Source: Onchidella celtica
Lineage: Eukaryota > Mollusca > Gastropoda > Systellommatophora > Onchidiidae
Assembly (NCBI GenBank): GCA_963931925.1
Contig: OZ007569.1
Span: 72,902,118-72,966,117, forward strand
Length of the DNA: 64,000 nt
Direction: 5' to 3'
Position 1 is the first letter of the stretch; every line of letters begins with the position of its first letter. The translations under genes and the position numbers were made by a program. Below the pieces are notes generated by a model, which worked only from the letters and a program-made list of their open reading frames with translations, was not told the DNA's origin and ran no database searches. Shown in pieces: positions 28,901 through 41,646 of this stretch.

Positions 28901-31900
28901 GTCCACCTTCACTTGGGGGGTCGATAGGTCCTACTAAGTCCACGGCCACTCGCCTAAATGGTACGTCCACTACTGGCATACTCTGCAGGTGCACCTTTGG
29001 GGTCGCTCCTTTGTTCACCGTCCTCTGGCATATGTCGCATGAGCGGCAGTATCTCGCGACGTCACCTTCAATTCCAGGCCAATAAAAATTGCTCATAACT
29101 CTGTCTTTGGTTTTCTTCACGCCGAGGTGTCCTCCGACGATCGAGTCGTGGGCTACACTCAGTACATACTCTCTCAGTTTTTCGGGTAGTACCACTTGCC
29201 TTATAACCGTCGCCTGTCTCAGGTCCTTGTAGATCCGGTACAGTACTCCTCCATGTTTCTCAAAATGAACAGATTTATTGCCTCTATTAGTTGGGATCTT
29301 CTTCTGCTCTAACTTCCTAATGACTTCGTCTTCTTCTTGGAGTCGGATAAGTTCCTCTCTATCCACTCCCGCGTGCCGTTCTGCCCTCGGCACCTTCAGC
29401 GACGTAGACCGGTCCTTCCTCTTCTCCTGGGCCCTCGTGGTCACCGCTCCTACCATCACCTCAGTATCAGGGTCGTACGGATCCTTCGCTCCGTCCACGT
29501 TCCCGACTACCAGGTCGCAGATGGTCTCCGGGAGACACAGCGCCGTCACTTTGCCCGTCAGGTAAGGCGTCTTCACGTCGATAACGGCTTCCTCCGCCGC
29601 TAGCAAGGAGTTATCGATCCTCGCGATAAGTTTCTTCCCACCGGTGAGCTGTCCGTCGTCCACCAATGCTCGCCGCACCACTACACCTTCACAGCCGGTA
29701 TCTCTTAGGACATCTACCGCTCGATTTCCAATCAAGCCCTTCATCACTGGTAACTTCAGTTTCTCCACGGTCCTTCCGTCACTGCATCCTCCGCACGTAA
29801 CAGGCACCGCCAACTGTAGCTTCCCGTCCTTCATTACCGCTTGAACGTTGATGCTGGTGTCAGCCGTCGTCGCATCCTGTCTCGACGACTCGTCCGCCGC
29901 TATCACTACAGCCGCCGCCGCCTTGTTCGGCTTGCCTCGTCCCATATCCTTCTGGGCTGGACACATCCTCCGAACGTGGCCTGGCTTTCCACAAAGGTAA
30001 CATTTCAACTCACCTTTGTCGTTTAACTTTGCACGACACTCCGTCGCCTTGTGTCCCGGCCTCTGGCACCTATGGCAGACCTGTGGGCTTCTGTCTCCGT
30101 TGGGCCTCTGTCGCACTGGCCGGCTCTGCAGTCTGGCGCTCCCGCTGAGCGTCCGGTTCCTCGCTACCAGGTACGCCTCCGCTGAATCTGCGATGTCCTG
30201 TAGCGTCTTTGGTTTCCTCTCCCTCACATGGGTTGCAAGGTCTGATGGGCAGGCATCCATGAATTGTTCTCTGACGAACAGATCTCTCACTCCTTCGTAG
30301 GTCTCCTCCGTCTTCGACAGCTTTATCCACCTCTCTAGATAGGTCTTGATCCTGGTCAAAAACATTCCAACATCTTCTCCATCTTCAGGCTTACCTTGTC
30401 TGAACATGAGTCTGTATCCGTCCTCTGACAGGTTGTACCTCTTCTGCAACGCTTCCTTGACCTTGTCGTAGTCCTTGGCTTCGTCGATCGGTAGTCTGCA
30501 GAAGCACTCCAAAGCTCTCCCGGTCAGCAGGGCAGACAGTGATGTCGTCCAGGTGGATCTGGGCCATTCAGCTGTCTCAGCAAACCTCTCAAACCGCAGC
30601 AACCAGCTATCCAGATCGTCCTTCTTGTCCTGAAATGCAGGTAGCTTGGGTCTCTTAGAACTGGCGTGGTCGCTGGTCCCCTGCGTCGACTCGCCTCCAC
30701 CCTGATGGCGGATCCTCTCCATCTCCAGCTCGTGGTTCATCTCCTTCTCCCGAGCCTGTCGTTCAGCCTCCTTCTCCTGTCGTTGAGCCTCCAGCTGTCT
30801 TTCTCTTTCTAGGCCTTCACGGAGGTAGTCAGGTCTCTCCTGCCCAGTGAGCTCCATAGCGTCCGCTTCCTGGCTAAGCCTTCCAATAACCTCCGACATG
30901 TTGTAGATAGCTTGTCGATGATATTCTACAATAAACTATGTAAATAAATCTAGTAATTTTGATCTGGTCCGCTCGAATATGGTCGGATCCCGGACGAGCC
31001 CCCAATATGTAACAGCTGAGGTTGTTCTAGCACGTTATAGTAGGGGGGAGTTAGTTGATCTAACTACAACCCTTTAGAAAACGAAACTATTACAGTTGTA
31101 AAATAAATAAACACGAGATCCGACGATAGATTAAATAATACTAAAGTTTAATAACTGTATAGTGAACAATAAATTACTAGGAAGACACCAGCGAAACTAA
31201 ATATCTACGCCACACAAAAGGAAACTCACTTACTCACCGACCAACCACTCACACAGGTCTATATATATAAACATTCCTACAGAAAATTCCCGAAATAAAC
31301 GTTACCTTTGCCCTCGCACAAACTAACCAATCACGCATCAATACGTCATCAGGTTACATCACTCAAGGCCAAATCTGGCGTAAACATCCTTATCCACAGT
31401 GTTATCGAATGTTCGGGAACATACTAATATTTACTGAACGAGTCAAAACACCTGACAACAAGCGAGCGAGGAAAAAAACTACTCACTAGAAAAGAAGGTC
31501 AGGTCACGGAGTACAGTACACTCTGGCGTCAACAATAAAATGAAAAAAGTAGTGGACACATGCTCGGCCACCAGCACAACAACAAAACCGGGGGAGGGCA
31601 AGGGGTAGCCCGCAGACGCTACAGTATTTATGACGAACTACTCGACATGGATATTTAACAATTCCTCACATTTCTTGCTACTCTATTAATCACAACACTA
31701 TAGCTACTGCCTTCATCCACTACATTCGGGTAAAGGTTCCTTAGATGTCTAAACGATCACTCCTGTCGAACAAGATCTCTGGACTCGGGGAGTTAATCCT
31801 TATAGCTGACAGTGGATTTCTTCTCTGTCAGGGTAGCCCTGTCTTCACTGGCAAATCGCTGGACCTTACCAGTCTGCGATCCAAATGACGCGGTTCGTAC

Positions 31901-34900
31901 CCTTGGCCCGGTACGACAAGGCGTTGAACAGCTAGATCTAGTTCTTTACGTTAGCTCTTTTGTCTTCGGCTGTTGTCTATGTTTCGTCTCCTACTTCAGA
32001 CTCCGGAGAATGAGCCGAGAGCGCCTCACTGTGCAATGCCTACAGCCGTCTCTAATTAAAATATGGCGGATCAACCCTTTTATAGCAGAACTAACCCCGT
32101 GGAGCTTCCCTCCCTAAACGCGTGCTCCATGAGTTCACATCTCCGTGCATTCTTAGTACAACCTACCGCCTTAGGGCGTGACTCCACTACCCCCCCCAAA
32201 ATACCACTTTTTAACCTAAGGGTCCGATCACATCAAATACTACTCACTGGATCTCGGCCCGTGAACTCCTACACACCGTGAGCTCTATTGCCCAAACATA
32301 GAATTCTGCTCGTGACACTAATGTTTGGCATATATTTGTTCTTGAAGTTTTATTTTGTAGTTGGTGCATGCCAGTGGAGAGAACCTAGCATCTGGTTTTG
32401 ACCAGTACCTGCTCAGCAAGTTTTACATAGATGTAGTACAAAAGCAACAGGGACCGGTGCATATTAAGATGTTTGCAGTAGACACCAAATGTTCTGGCAG
32501 GACCAGGATTTCACCTGATTCAGTTGTGAGTGAGAAATAACCTGGTTTGATACTGCTGTCCCAATCCTAAGGAAGTATGACCAGTTAATCAGTCACTTGT
32601 AGTTTTTGTGTATCCTGCCATTCATATGTGGAGCTGTTACATTTGCCAGATTTGAAAGTAGTCAAAATCCGTACATCCTCAGGCCTACCCTAGGAAAAAT
32701 GGTCATTGCATAGGCTCAGAGGAAACTAAGTCGCTGTAAAAAGTTGTTTACCATTGATTACCGTGCTGTAAGCACCCCATGCATTGCAATTCTAACAAAT
32801 TATGGACATTTGGACAAAATCCTGAAGCAAAAAAACCAAGTGAAAATGTACAAACATGCTATTCTGTAAAGACAAATTGGTTTGTAAAGGCCAGCAACAA
32901 AAGAAAAATCCTGTCAGCGGAATCGTTTAAGAGATGATTAAGAAAGAAAAAATTCAGGAACGAGCTACAGTATACAACATACCTTACATCTGGGTGTCTT
33001 TCTGTCGTAATAATTTTTTTTTTTTTTTAATGCAGGTCTTTAAGCCAGTTAATCCTGTTACGTGGTTATCACACAAAGTATTGTCGGGCACTTACGGCAC
33101 GACAAAATTCCGCCACAGAAATCAGATACACGATTAGAACAGCCACATACACGGTTAGAATTGTTCTATTGAAGGCTTCGAAGCTCAATTTTGCTATTTA
33201 TAGTGCGTGTAGACTTCCCATTTGAATAGGGAGCCTCCGGAAAGGAGTAGTGACTATTTTTTAGCTAAAAGAAATTAATGAGCTGGTCAAATTTTTCCAG
33301 TGACACGGTTAGAGCACAACACTATCGATATCAGAGTCATGACTTCCTTTTGCAGATTATGGGGTATTTTAATCAAAACCGAATGAGGGGAGGGGGGGGG
33401 GGTGAGAGAGAGAGAGATGAAGAAGGAATTTGATTTTCAACACAAATGTTTGGGACAATCAAGAGTGAATTCGTCTCAAAAATTCAAACTGTCCAGCAAA
33501 TAGTAAATAGCCAGAAAATCTTCGATCAACTGAGATAGCCTTGGCGAGCAATTCTTTTTTTTTTTGTTAATAATCATATTTCCACTGCACACCACAAACC
33601 TTCCTGCCCCCCGACCCGGCAGACAAACATGCAAATATCTATAGACAGAATTTGTGCACCCAGTGACCCTCCATCAGAATGAGTACAGTGTCTGTCTGAT
33701 GGCTGACAGAGGGACATTATTTGTTACAAGGAAGCAAACGCTACAAAAAAAAATAACAAGAACAAAACAGCGAGTCCAGGCATGCCACACGTCTGACGTA
33801 TTTAACTGCCACAGGCGTTAAGTGACCACACACGAGTCTTTGGTGACCCAGCGCCTAATGACGTATGGCCATTTGTTGGCCAGAGGATCGTGGAACAGCT
33901 AAACTGACGGACATGCCACTTTGCCCGGTCAGCTTAGTATGTTTAGACACCCCCGGGTGATCCTTTCCCGAAATGAAAAAAATGGCATCAGATGTTTGAC
34001 CTGGAAAATCTGGACTGTCCGCTTGAAAATGGGCCAGGTTTTTAATGAACGTTAAAATACCAACAAAAACACTCCCAAACATTTCACTTTTTTTTTTTTT
34101 CGCGACCGTCGGGTTCAAATGAACTCACCAAGGACATCTGGACATCTGACATTATTAAGGTTAACTGGCCATTCGTGGTTCTACCCACGAAGATGAAAAT
34201 CCACGAGAAAGGCTGAATTAAATAATATAGATCTAGCTGTTGCAGAAACCTCAAGTCATTGTAGTATTCAACATGACCTGTTTATTCCAGCCTTTAGTTG
34301 AAGCGTCAGAGTTAAGATCACTGCAAATTGTTTGGAGCTCCGGGCGCCAGGAACGTAGAATGTTCTCTTGTTACTTGAGTACTATAACTACTGTGCTCTC
34401 ATTGTCATGATTCAGATGTTGTTAAAACTCACGCAGAGAGTGAGTTGTTGTTGTTTTATCAGGGCCATGAGAAATTGGCTGGTGGCCTTGAACGGCCCTC
34501 GCGAATTATAGTTGGTGAGTAAATAAATGTAAAGTTAAACTTAGAGTCACGCTTGTCGGTTTTAATGTTCGTAATTAATAAGTAATGGAGTAGGGGTGAA
34601 ACAAGGTGGGGCTAGTTGACATTGTTAAGTATGACTAGACAAGTTTTTGCACGTTAACTGGCTGGTAGAATAGTGCAGACGTATTACTACAATTAAAATG
34701 GGGGGAGGTTTCGACCTATGAGATAGCTGAACTAATTGGGCCAGCGGACTAGCACGCTGGGTAGTTAGATAGTATAAAACATCGTGTAACGTTCAGATTT
34801 AGTGAATACAGACGAGCAGAAGCATCGTGTCGTGAAGTATCTCCGGTTGGCCAGTACCTGAACTGTGTGGTTTGAAGACTAGAAGTCCTTGCTAACGGAC

Positions 34901-37900
34901 TGACTGAGCTCTAGAAAGAAAGGTCTGAGTGGGCTGACCTTTGAAAGCCCACGCTGCGCTATATTGATGTTCGCGCCTACCAGTAGGGGTGACCAATGGT
35001 AATATATCTTATTTGTTCAAGCATAATAGAGATCGGAGATAGAGAGAGAACTACAGCCTCATAGGAAGACTAAGGAAACCCCAGCTGGCACTCGACCACG
35101 AGTGTCCTGTATCATAGATCTATTGCCATAGTATGATTGGAATAATATAGCACATTGTTGATGAATTGAATAGTGATTGTGCATAAAATATAGTCTTTTG
35201 GCAACTGCTTAAATTACCTACAAGCCGAAGAGTGCTTCTGTAGGCTTTGAACATACTGGGCTCTCCTAACACTCAAGCCCATATGATTTAGGGAGAGTTT
35301 GCCTGGCGACTGGCCAGTGGCGACTCAACTGTCACTTTAAATTGATATCTAGTTTCGTATAATATACCTATTTGCTATTGATTGCAGTACCTCCATAGTT
35401 ACATGAATATCATTGGTTAAGTTATTAATTAGAGTTTTTTTGGTTTGAATATATACCCCTATTGTCTTGTTTTGTTATTAATATTTATGTAAACTATGGC
35501 CTGACCGGCCTGACATATATACGCTCTAGTTATTTAATACTTTTCTTGTGTGGTTGTGTCCGAGTGTGAGTTAGCTGCCTCTCGTGCAGTCGTAACATCC
35601 CCAAGACCCTAACTGCACGTGACACTCATGTTTTACTGCTTTTTGCTCCACTGTACTTCTCAGACGCCAGTTACGTCTTTGTGTATCTTACATTGTGTAC
35701 ATGAAGACCGACAAGCGCACAGCATTATGTGGGAACTTCTGTATATTTGAGAAGAGTCTGGAGCGCGGGATGCTGCAGAAGCAGAAGTTGAGATGTTGAT
35801 GTTAGGAAGAACGATCCCATTTTCTCGCTCCATCAATATCACTATCACCGTCACTATTGCTATCATCATCGTCATCATCATCACCACCACCATCATCATT
35901 ATCATCTTCTTCTTTTTTCTGCATCACCATGAAATGATGAAAATGTCACATGACCAAGAAACTCTGTATTTCTGAGGATTATTGGGTTGCTGTGTTCTCC
36001 ATAAGAATGTGACAAAGATTCCATTCTCCAGCACTAATTTACTAAAGACAATACAATCGTGCATTGCTGTCTGGCTGAAACAAAGTGCAGTTGTAAGATG
36101 GAGATAGTAGGATACCTAATTCCGGGGGGGGGGGGGGAGGATCGGAGTTGGTCATCCTGTTACTGAGCAGGTCTGTGCAGTGACTGAAGAATAACTGTAC
36201 ATTTTGTCCACGAACCAGGAAGAGGGAAACGAAGGAAACTCTGGTCAGTGACTTCAGTAACATTAACAGATGATACTTTTCTAGACAACAGCCTACATAT
36301 GCATCAGCGTATTTCTACCACCTATGAATGATAGTACATCATGTACATTTATATCCTATGTTAAGTAGCGTCTTTTAATTACCACATACAAAGTCTTTGA
36401 CAGTTTGCACTGTAAACTGGTCTCCAGGCACGTCGACCAAAATCTCTGACCATTGGTCACCGTGAAATAGCCATTTATGAAGATTTTCACTCATAGCCAT
36501 CCATCTGTTAGTCGCCCCATTTGTTTAATGACCGTAATGACGTCATGCGTACAGCATGGCACAACCTTTGTGTATGTGTGTGCGGGCGCGTGTGTGTGAG
36601 AGAGAATGTGTGCGCTCGCGAGCCAACACGAGTACACGCACATCGAGAGTTTGTCTATCTTTCCCGCCTGGTGGCCCAGTGATTTGTAACAATTCCTGCT
36701 GAAGGAATATTTGATGACAGTGGAAAACTTTGGTACCAACTCGGGGCAAGGGTTTTGAACCCGCTGACCCGTGGCGTGAGAGGCCGTCATTGTTATCTGT
36801 GCAAGCACAACACTCAGACTGGAAGAGTCGTTTGATGAATGTTGCAGGACATATTCAGCTGGGACGACCGTGAAGAGTTGCCGTTTTCTTCCTCCTGTCC
36901 TATGTGCTACTGGTACATTGGCGGTACCGGTGTATAACATAACACAATGAACATTATTGTGTCAATGTCCCTTGACACGGTTTCTAAATCTAATGTACAT
37001 GTACAACGTCCATCCTCGGTGATAGAACTGAAGATTCATTTGATTGCAGTGGCTGAGAGAGGCGGGAGGAATGTGTCCTGCATGAAGATATGTGACAATT
37101 ATTGTTATGATGTTAATTGTTATACCTGAGTAGGGAAGTCGTCACTGCCCTACGCAAATGGTATAGATCTAAGTCATTTTTTTGACACTTCTGATACATT
37201 AAGAAAAAACTGTTTCTTATCCTGTCATTTGGTGACTTATGCCATTATGATTCTGTTGGATTGTTACATTTTCCTATTGGAGCAACAGTTTTCTGTAATA
37301 TTGTCGTATAGCCCCAATCTCAGAATGCACTGAACCGCCGGTTGTCTTTTGGCGTAAGTCTGACATTTGCCATTATCGTAGAGCGGTGACGAAATAGTCT
37401 GAAATCTGCATGTCCAGCCAGGTTCCTGTCTCAACTTTCCAGTCGATGGGACGAAGTACAAGAATTCCATCAAACCCCGGGGTTTAATGAAAGTACTGTT
37501 TATAGAAGAAGTTTAAGGTTTCCACGTAATGGAGATAACAAGAAGTTTATTCGACATAGATGCTTACATTAACCATCCCATTTACCCCTTCTCCTCTCCG
37601 GCTCCACACGTCCATATACTGTGTGTGTGGTGGATGTGAGCGTTGCCGGTCCTTGCGATTTTTTTCCAAGATCTGGGGATTTTATGGGTTAATATGGAGT
37701 CCTGGCGTTTTTTGAAAGAGCTGGTCACTGACATTACTTAGTTTTAAATTCAATGCATTGCGAAATCATAAATTTTAAGTGTATTTTGTGGGGTTGGACA
37801 AAAATGTGGGCATTTTTTCATACGGGATTCTTGGGATTTTTGAAAATCTTTACCAGCAATGCTGGTTGGTGTTCATGTAAAAAGTGCGGTGAATCTGTTA

Positions 37901-40900
37901 GAAATAGAGAGAGGGGGGGGGGGGGGAGGGGGGTGCTCGATCTCTCATGGTAACTATTTTTTAGGATAGACGTCTTTCCCGTTTGAGGAGGGGAGCGCAA
38001 ACAAGGCAGGTGATCGCGTTCATGCACACTTAATTTTGGTTTTGTTAGAAACCACATAACGGACAAAGCAGGGGCGTGTGACGGTAGAAAGAATCTGTTC
38101 ACACTTACAGACCCCGTGTGACCACTGACAGGTCAATAAGTGCGACACCGTGAGCAGACCGGACGTTGACCAGCAGCGTTACGTTTTTAGAAGGTTTGTC
38201 TCCATCTCTCCAGCACTGGTTGCCTTCTGGCTTTCAGCGCACTGCGACCATTTTTTAGTTGCAGCAGAATGTCGAATCGTTGTGTGCCAAGCTGGATCAA
38301 CTTTGTGTTGTCCTGTGGCTGGAGAGCTCCGAGCTCAGTTGGATCCCGGCAAATTGCTGGTAATCGTGGCTAAATATTTGACCCTTTTGGAGCTTTGCGC
38401 ATGTGTGGACACGGGGATTAACGGGCCTTGCGCACCGGCGATGTATTGTTTTTGCCGCACCGCATTGCGCTCAGGTTTGCATTTTACACACTCGTGTGGG
38501 TAAATTGTGTTTTTGTTTCTGTTTCTGGGGGAATTTCGATATTTAGTTTTGTTTTGTGTAGTTTTTTTTTAAATATATTTTTTCTCGCATGCCCCTGTCA
38601 GTTTATCCTGGCGGTCACGTGATTGTGTGCAGTGGGGAGATGGTTGTTTAAACTTTGGGGGTCAGAACAGTTCTTTCTCTCAATTCTCACCTTGTGCCTC
38701 CATGCAGATTTTTTCCCTCACGAGTCATCGTCAGAGAAAGAGAAAAAGGGAGGAGTTGGAGAGGGAGAGAGAGAGAGAGTATGTGTTTCTATGTGTATAG
38801 GGGGGGGGGGCACTGTCCAGAGCTCTCCTACATGCCCCCGAAAAACAGTATTGTAGAAGGAAGCGCATATCCGTACATGTTGTACGGATATGGACTGAAT
38901 ATTATCCGTACAACGCACACAATTCGATGACGTAGGACACACACCGGAACATTCACAGTCAGCACCAATGACCTAAATTACTGACCTTGTTAATTTGCAT
39001 AGTGTTTAAATATATAAATATGAATCGGCTTAGTAGCAAAACAATCCGACTTCAGCTGCTCGGAGATTGCGTGATCTACGCCACTTGAGTGTACGTCGAT
39101 CACCAATGGCTACCCCAACCCCTTTCGCCTGATTAGTCAATCTGACTACCGCCCATTGATACAAACTGACTAGACCCTCGCGCCCCCAGGTCCACCTGAC
39201 TATTCCATGTGTTGTCACTTTAAATTCGTGAACACCATACCAAGTTTTGTTTCAGCAAACCTTCACCAGTCGCGCTTTTGGTAAACATGTTGTACGGATA
39301 TGCACTGTCCATATCCATACAACCTGTTGTACGGATATGCACTTCCATTGTAGAATTGTGATGTACTTATGTTTTAGTAGCAGGCCAACCAGAAGGAGAT
39401 TGGGTTGGAAGGTAGATGGGCCAGTTGGCTCGGGCCTACGATTATGAAGGGAGCCTACTCCCCCTGTGCTGTAGAGGCAAAGGAAGTAGGAGCGAAAAAC
39501 CTCATTAAAAATTATTGCCCAAAAATATTCAAATCTTAAAGAAGATGCATACATAAATGATTGATACAGATAAAATATAAATAAATTATGTATGTCTGGC
39601 ACAAGACACAAAAATAGTTAATGACGAGTTTGAAATGGGGGCCTACATCTCCCATCTGGCCGGGGCCTCTTACAAACTTGGCTCGGGCCTGTTTAGTATA
39701 GTAATAAGCCCAAATGATGCTTTATCATACTTGTAAAGTTCCTCTAAACACAAATTCTAATATATTCTCTCTATGTGTGTTGGGCTGGGACACCAAGTGA
39801 TCAATGTATGTTTCTGTCTTGGGTTACTCAGGCCAAAGGTAAAGAACGCCAGTGGATCAAACACCAGTCCTATGGTGAGCTGGACGACGCCAAGTTGATT
39901 GAAGGTTTGACTGGAGAGAACAGTATCTACAAGAGGAGGGGAGAGAAGGAGCCGGAGGTGAGTAAAGTCACTTTGTCATTCTGTATTTGTAGTAACTGTC
40001 TAACTTTCCTAGTTAATACATGTAAATACTAGCTGAGGCAGCCGGAATTGTCGGGTTAAATCTGCTGTAGTCCCTGTCCTCTCAGCGCCCCCTCTCTTTC
40101 TTTTCCTATCCATCCCCCATTGCACCCCCCCCCCTCTCTCTCTCTCTCTGTCTCTCTCTCCTTCTCTCTCTCTCGCCCTCTCCCTCTCCCCCTCTCTCTT
40201 TCTCTCCCCCCTCTCTCTCTTGCTCCCTCTCTCTTTCTCTCTCCCTCTTCCTCCCCCCCCCCCCCCTGTTTCTCTCTCAGAGAGATTCTTTAAAGCCAGA
40301 TCTGCCCATATTTTCCTTACACTGAGGTGGCTTGATAAAGATGCTCACGTTTTTCCAGAAGACATAGCCACATTAACTACTTGTGGTGATGTCATGACCA
40401 GTTTTCCTGAAAAAACTCTACAGTATGACAACACAACATTGCATCCGTTCTGAAGCTTGTCGGAAATTGTTTCCAGGTCCGGCAACCTTTAGTGCCCTAC
40501 ACGCATTGCTTTCCCCGTCCTTCATGGCAAAAAATGTCTGATTTAGTTTTCTCTGCTCAGCTGTCTAGTGCTGGCTTTGGCAAAGTTGAAAGACGTCATC
40601 TGATGTGCAGGTTTTCTACTTGGGAAACCATTGCGGTGTATGAGCAAAGAAGTGGCGTCGCTCAACCAAAAGCTTGAAGATCTACAATCAGTCGTTGTTG
40701 AGTGGACTCAAGGAAAAGCTTGAAGATCTACTACCAGTTGTTGATGGCTGGACTCAAGGAAAAGCTTGAAGATCTGCTACCAGTTGTTGATGACTGGACT
40801 CAAGGAAAAGCTTGAAGATCTACTACCAGTTGTTGATGACTGGATTCAAGGAAAAGCTTGAAGATCTACTACCAGTTGTTGATGACTGGACTCAAGGAAA

Positions 40901-41563
40901 AGCTTGAAGATCTATTACCAGTTGTTGATGACTGGACTCAAGGAAAAGCTTGAAGATCTACTACCAGTTGTTGATGACTGGACTCAAGGAAAAGCTTGAA
41001 GATCTACTACCAGTTGTTGATGACTGGACTCAAGGAAAAGCTTGAAGATCTACTACCAGTTGTTGATGACTGGACTCAAGGAAAAGCTTGAAGATCTACT
41101 ACCAGTTGTTGATGACTGGACTCAAGGAAAAGCTTGAAGATCTACTAGCAGTTGTTGATGACCGGACTCAAGGAAAAGCTTGAAGATCTACTACCAGTTG
41201 TTGATGACTGGACTCAAGGAAAAAGCTTGAAGATCTACTACCAGTTGTTGATGACTGGACTCAAGGAAAAAGTTTGAAGATCTACTACCAGTTGTTGTTG
41301 AGTGGACACTGTGAACAAACAAACAAATAACAATATGAGATTTCTAGTCCAGGGATTGCAAATCTTTGCCCTTATTTCGTCACTACAGATGACAATGGCA
41401 GTTATTAAGTGCAATCAAACAGCCAAATAGTTCAGGTCAAAATGAAGCCTTGTAATGTAACATGGTCTGTGTTGTTTTTAATATCTGTTTGTTGGGCAAA
41501 CTCCATTGTCAGCTCCCTCATATTTCACCCGTTTGTGTGTCATATGACAACCAATTGTAAGTG

Positions 41564-41646
<83 letters not shown>

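Larger units (their letters stand above)
25066..31623 (-). mobile_element. Ty3/Gypsy-type LTR retrotransposon with Gmr1-like (INT before RT) order
   Basis: A 6,558-bp element in antisense orientation to VWA8. Two 616-bp LTRs (25066-25681, 31008-31623) begin TGTA and end TACA and differ at only two positions by eye. GTATT is duplicated at 25061-25065 and 31624-31628. The primer binding site matches the 3' end of tRNA-Pro. The coding order on the minus strand is Gag, protease, integrase, then reverse transcriptase and RNase H. Within Gypsy elements, this order is known for the Gmr1 group. There is no envelope-like frame between RNase H and the 3' LTR. Two frame breaks interrupt the coding region, so this copy is probably not autonomous unless the breaks are sequence errors. 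Confidence 0.95.
24728..32317. mobile_element. Older solo LTR (1,027 bp without the nested insertion), interrupted by the Gypsy element
   Basis: The left end TGTCAAGAGC (24728) is preceded by CTAAT (24723-24727). The right end GCTCGTGACA (32317) is followed by CTAAT (32318-32322). The 5-bp target duplication, TGTCA...TGACA termini and lack of internal coding sequence mark a solo LTR. Its left part (24728-25065) resembles the reverse complement of the right end of the solo LTR at 34403-35624 (shared GAGGC-AACTCACACTCG and TCAGGCC words), so both belong to one family in opposite orientations. The right part is 31629-32317. Confidence 0.75.
35660..39830. other. VWA8 intron part: microsatellites, repeats, palindromes
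   Basis: Contains an (ATC)n tract (about 35830-35910), G-runs at 36125-36137, 37913-37926 and 38800-38810, R215 copy 3, and TTGTACGGATAT palindromes near 38870 and 39290. Open frames here (for example 38150-38503) have no recognisable homology. Confidence 0.45.

Noticed and set aside
38150..38503. A 117-codon plus-strand frame in a GC-richer part of intron o-p.
   Set aside because: No recognisable domain, no splice-site framing compatible with VWA8, and no promoter.
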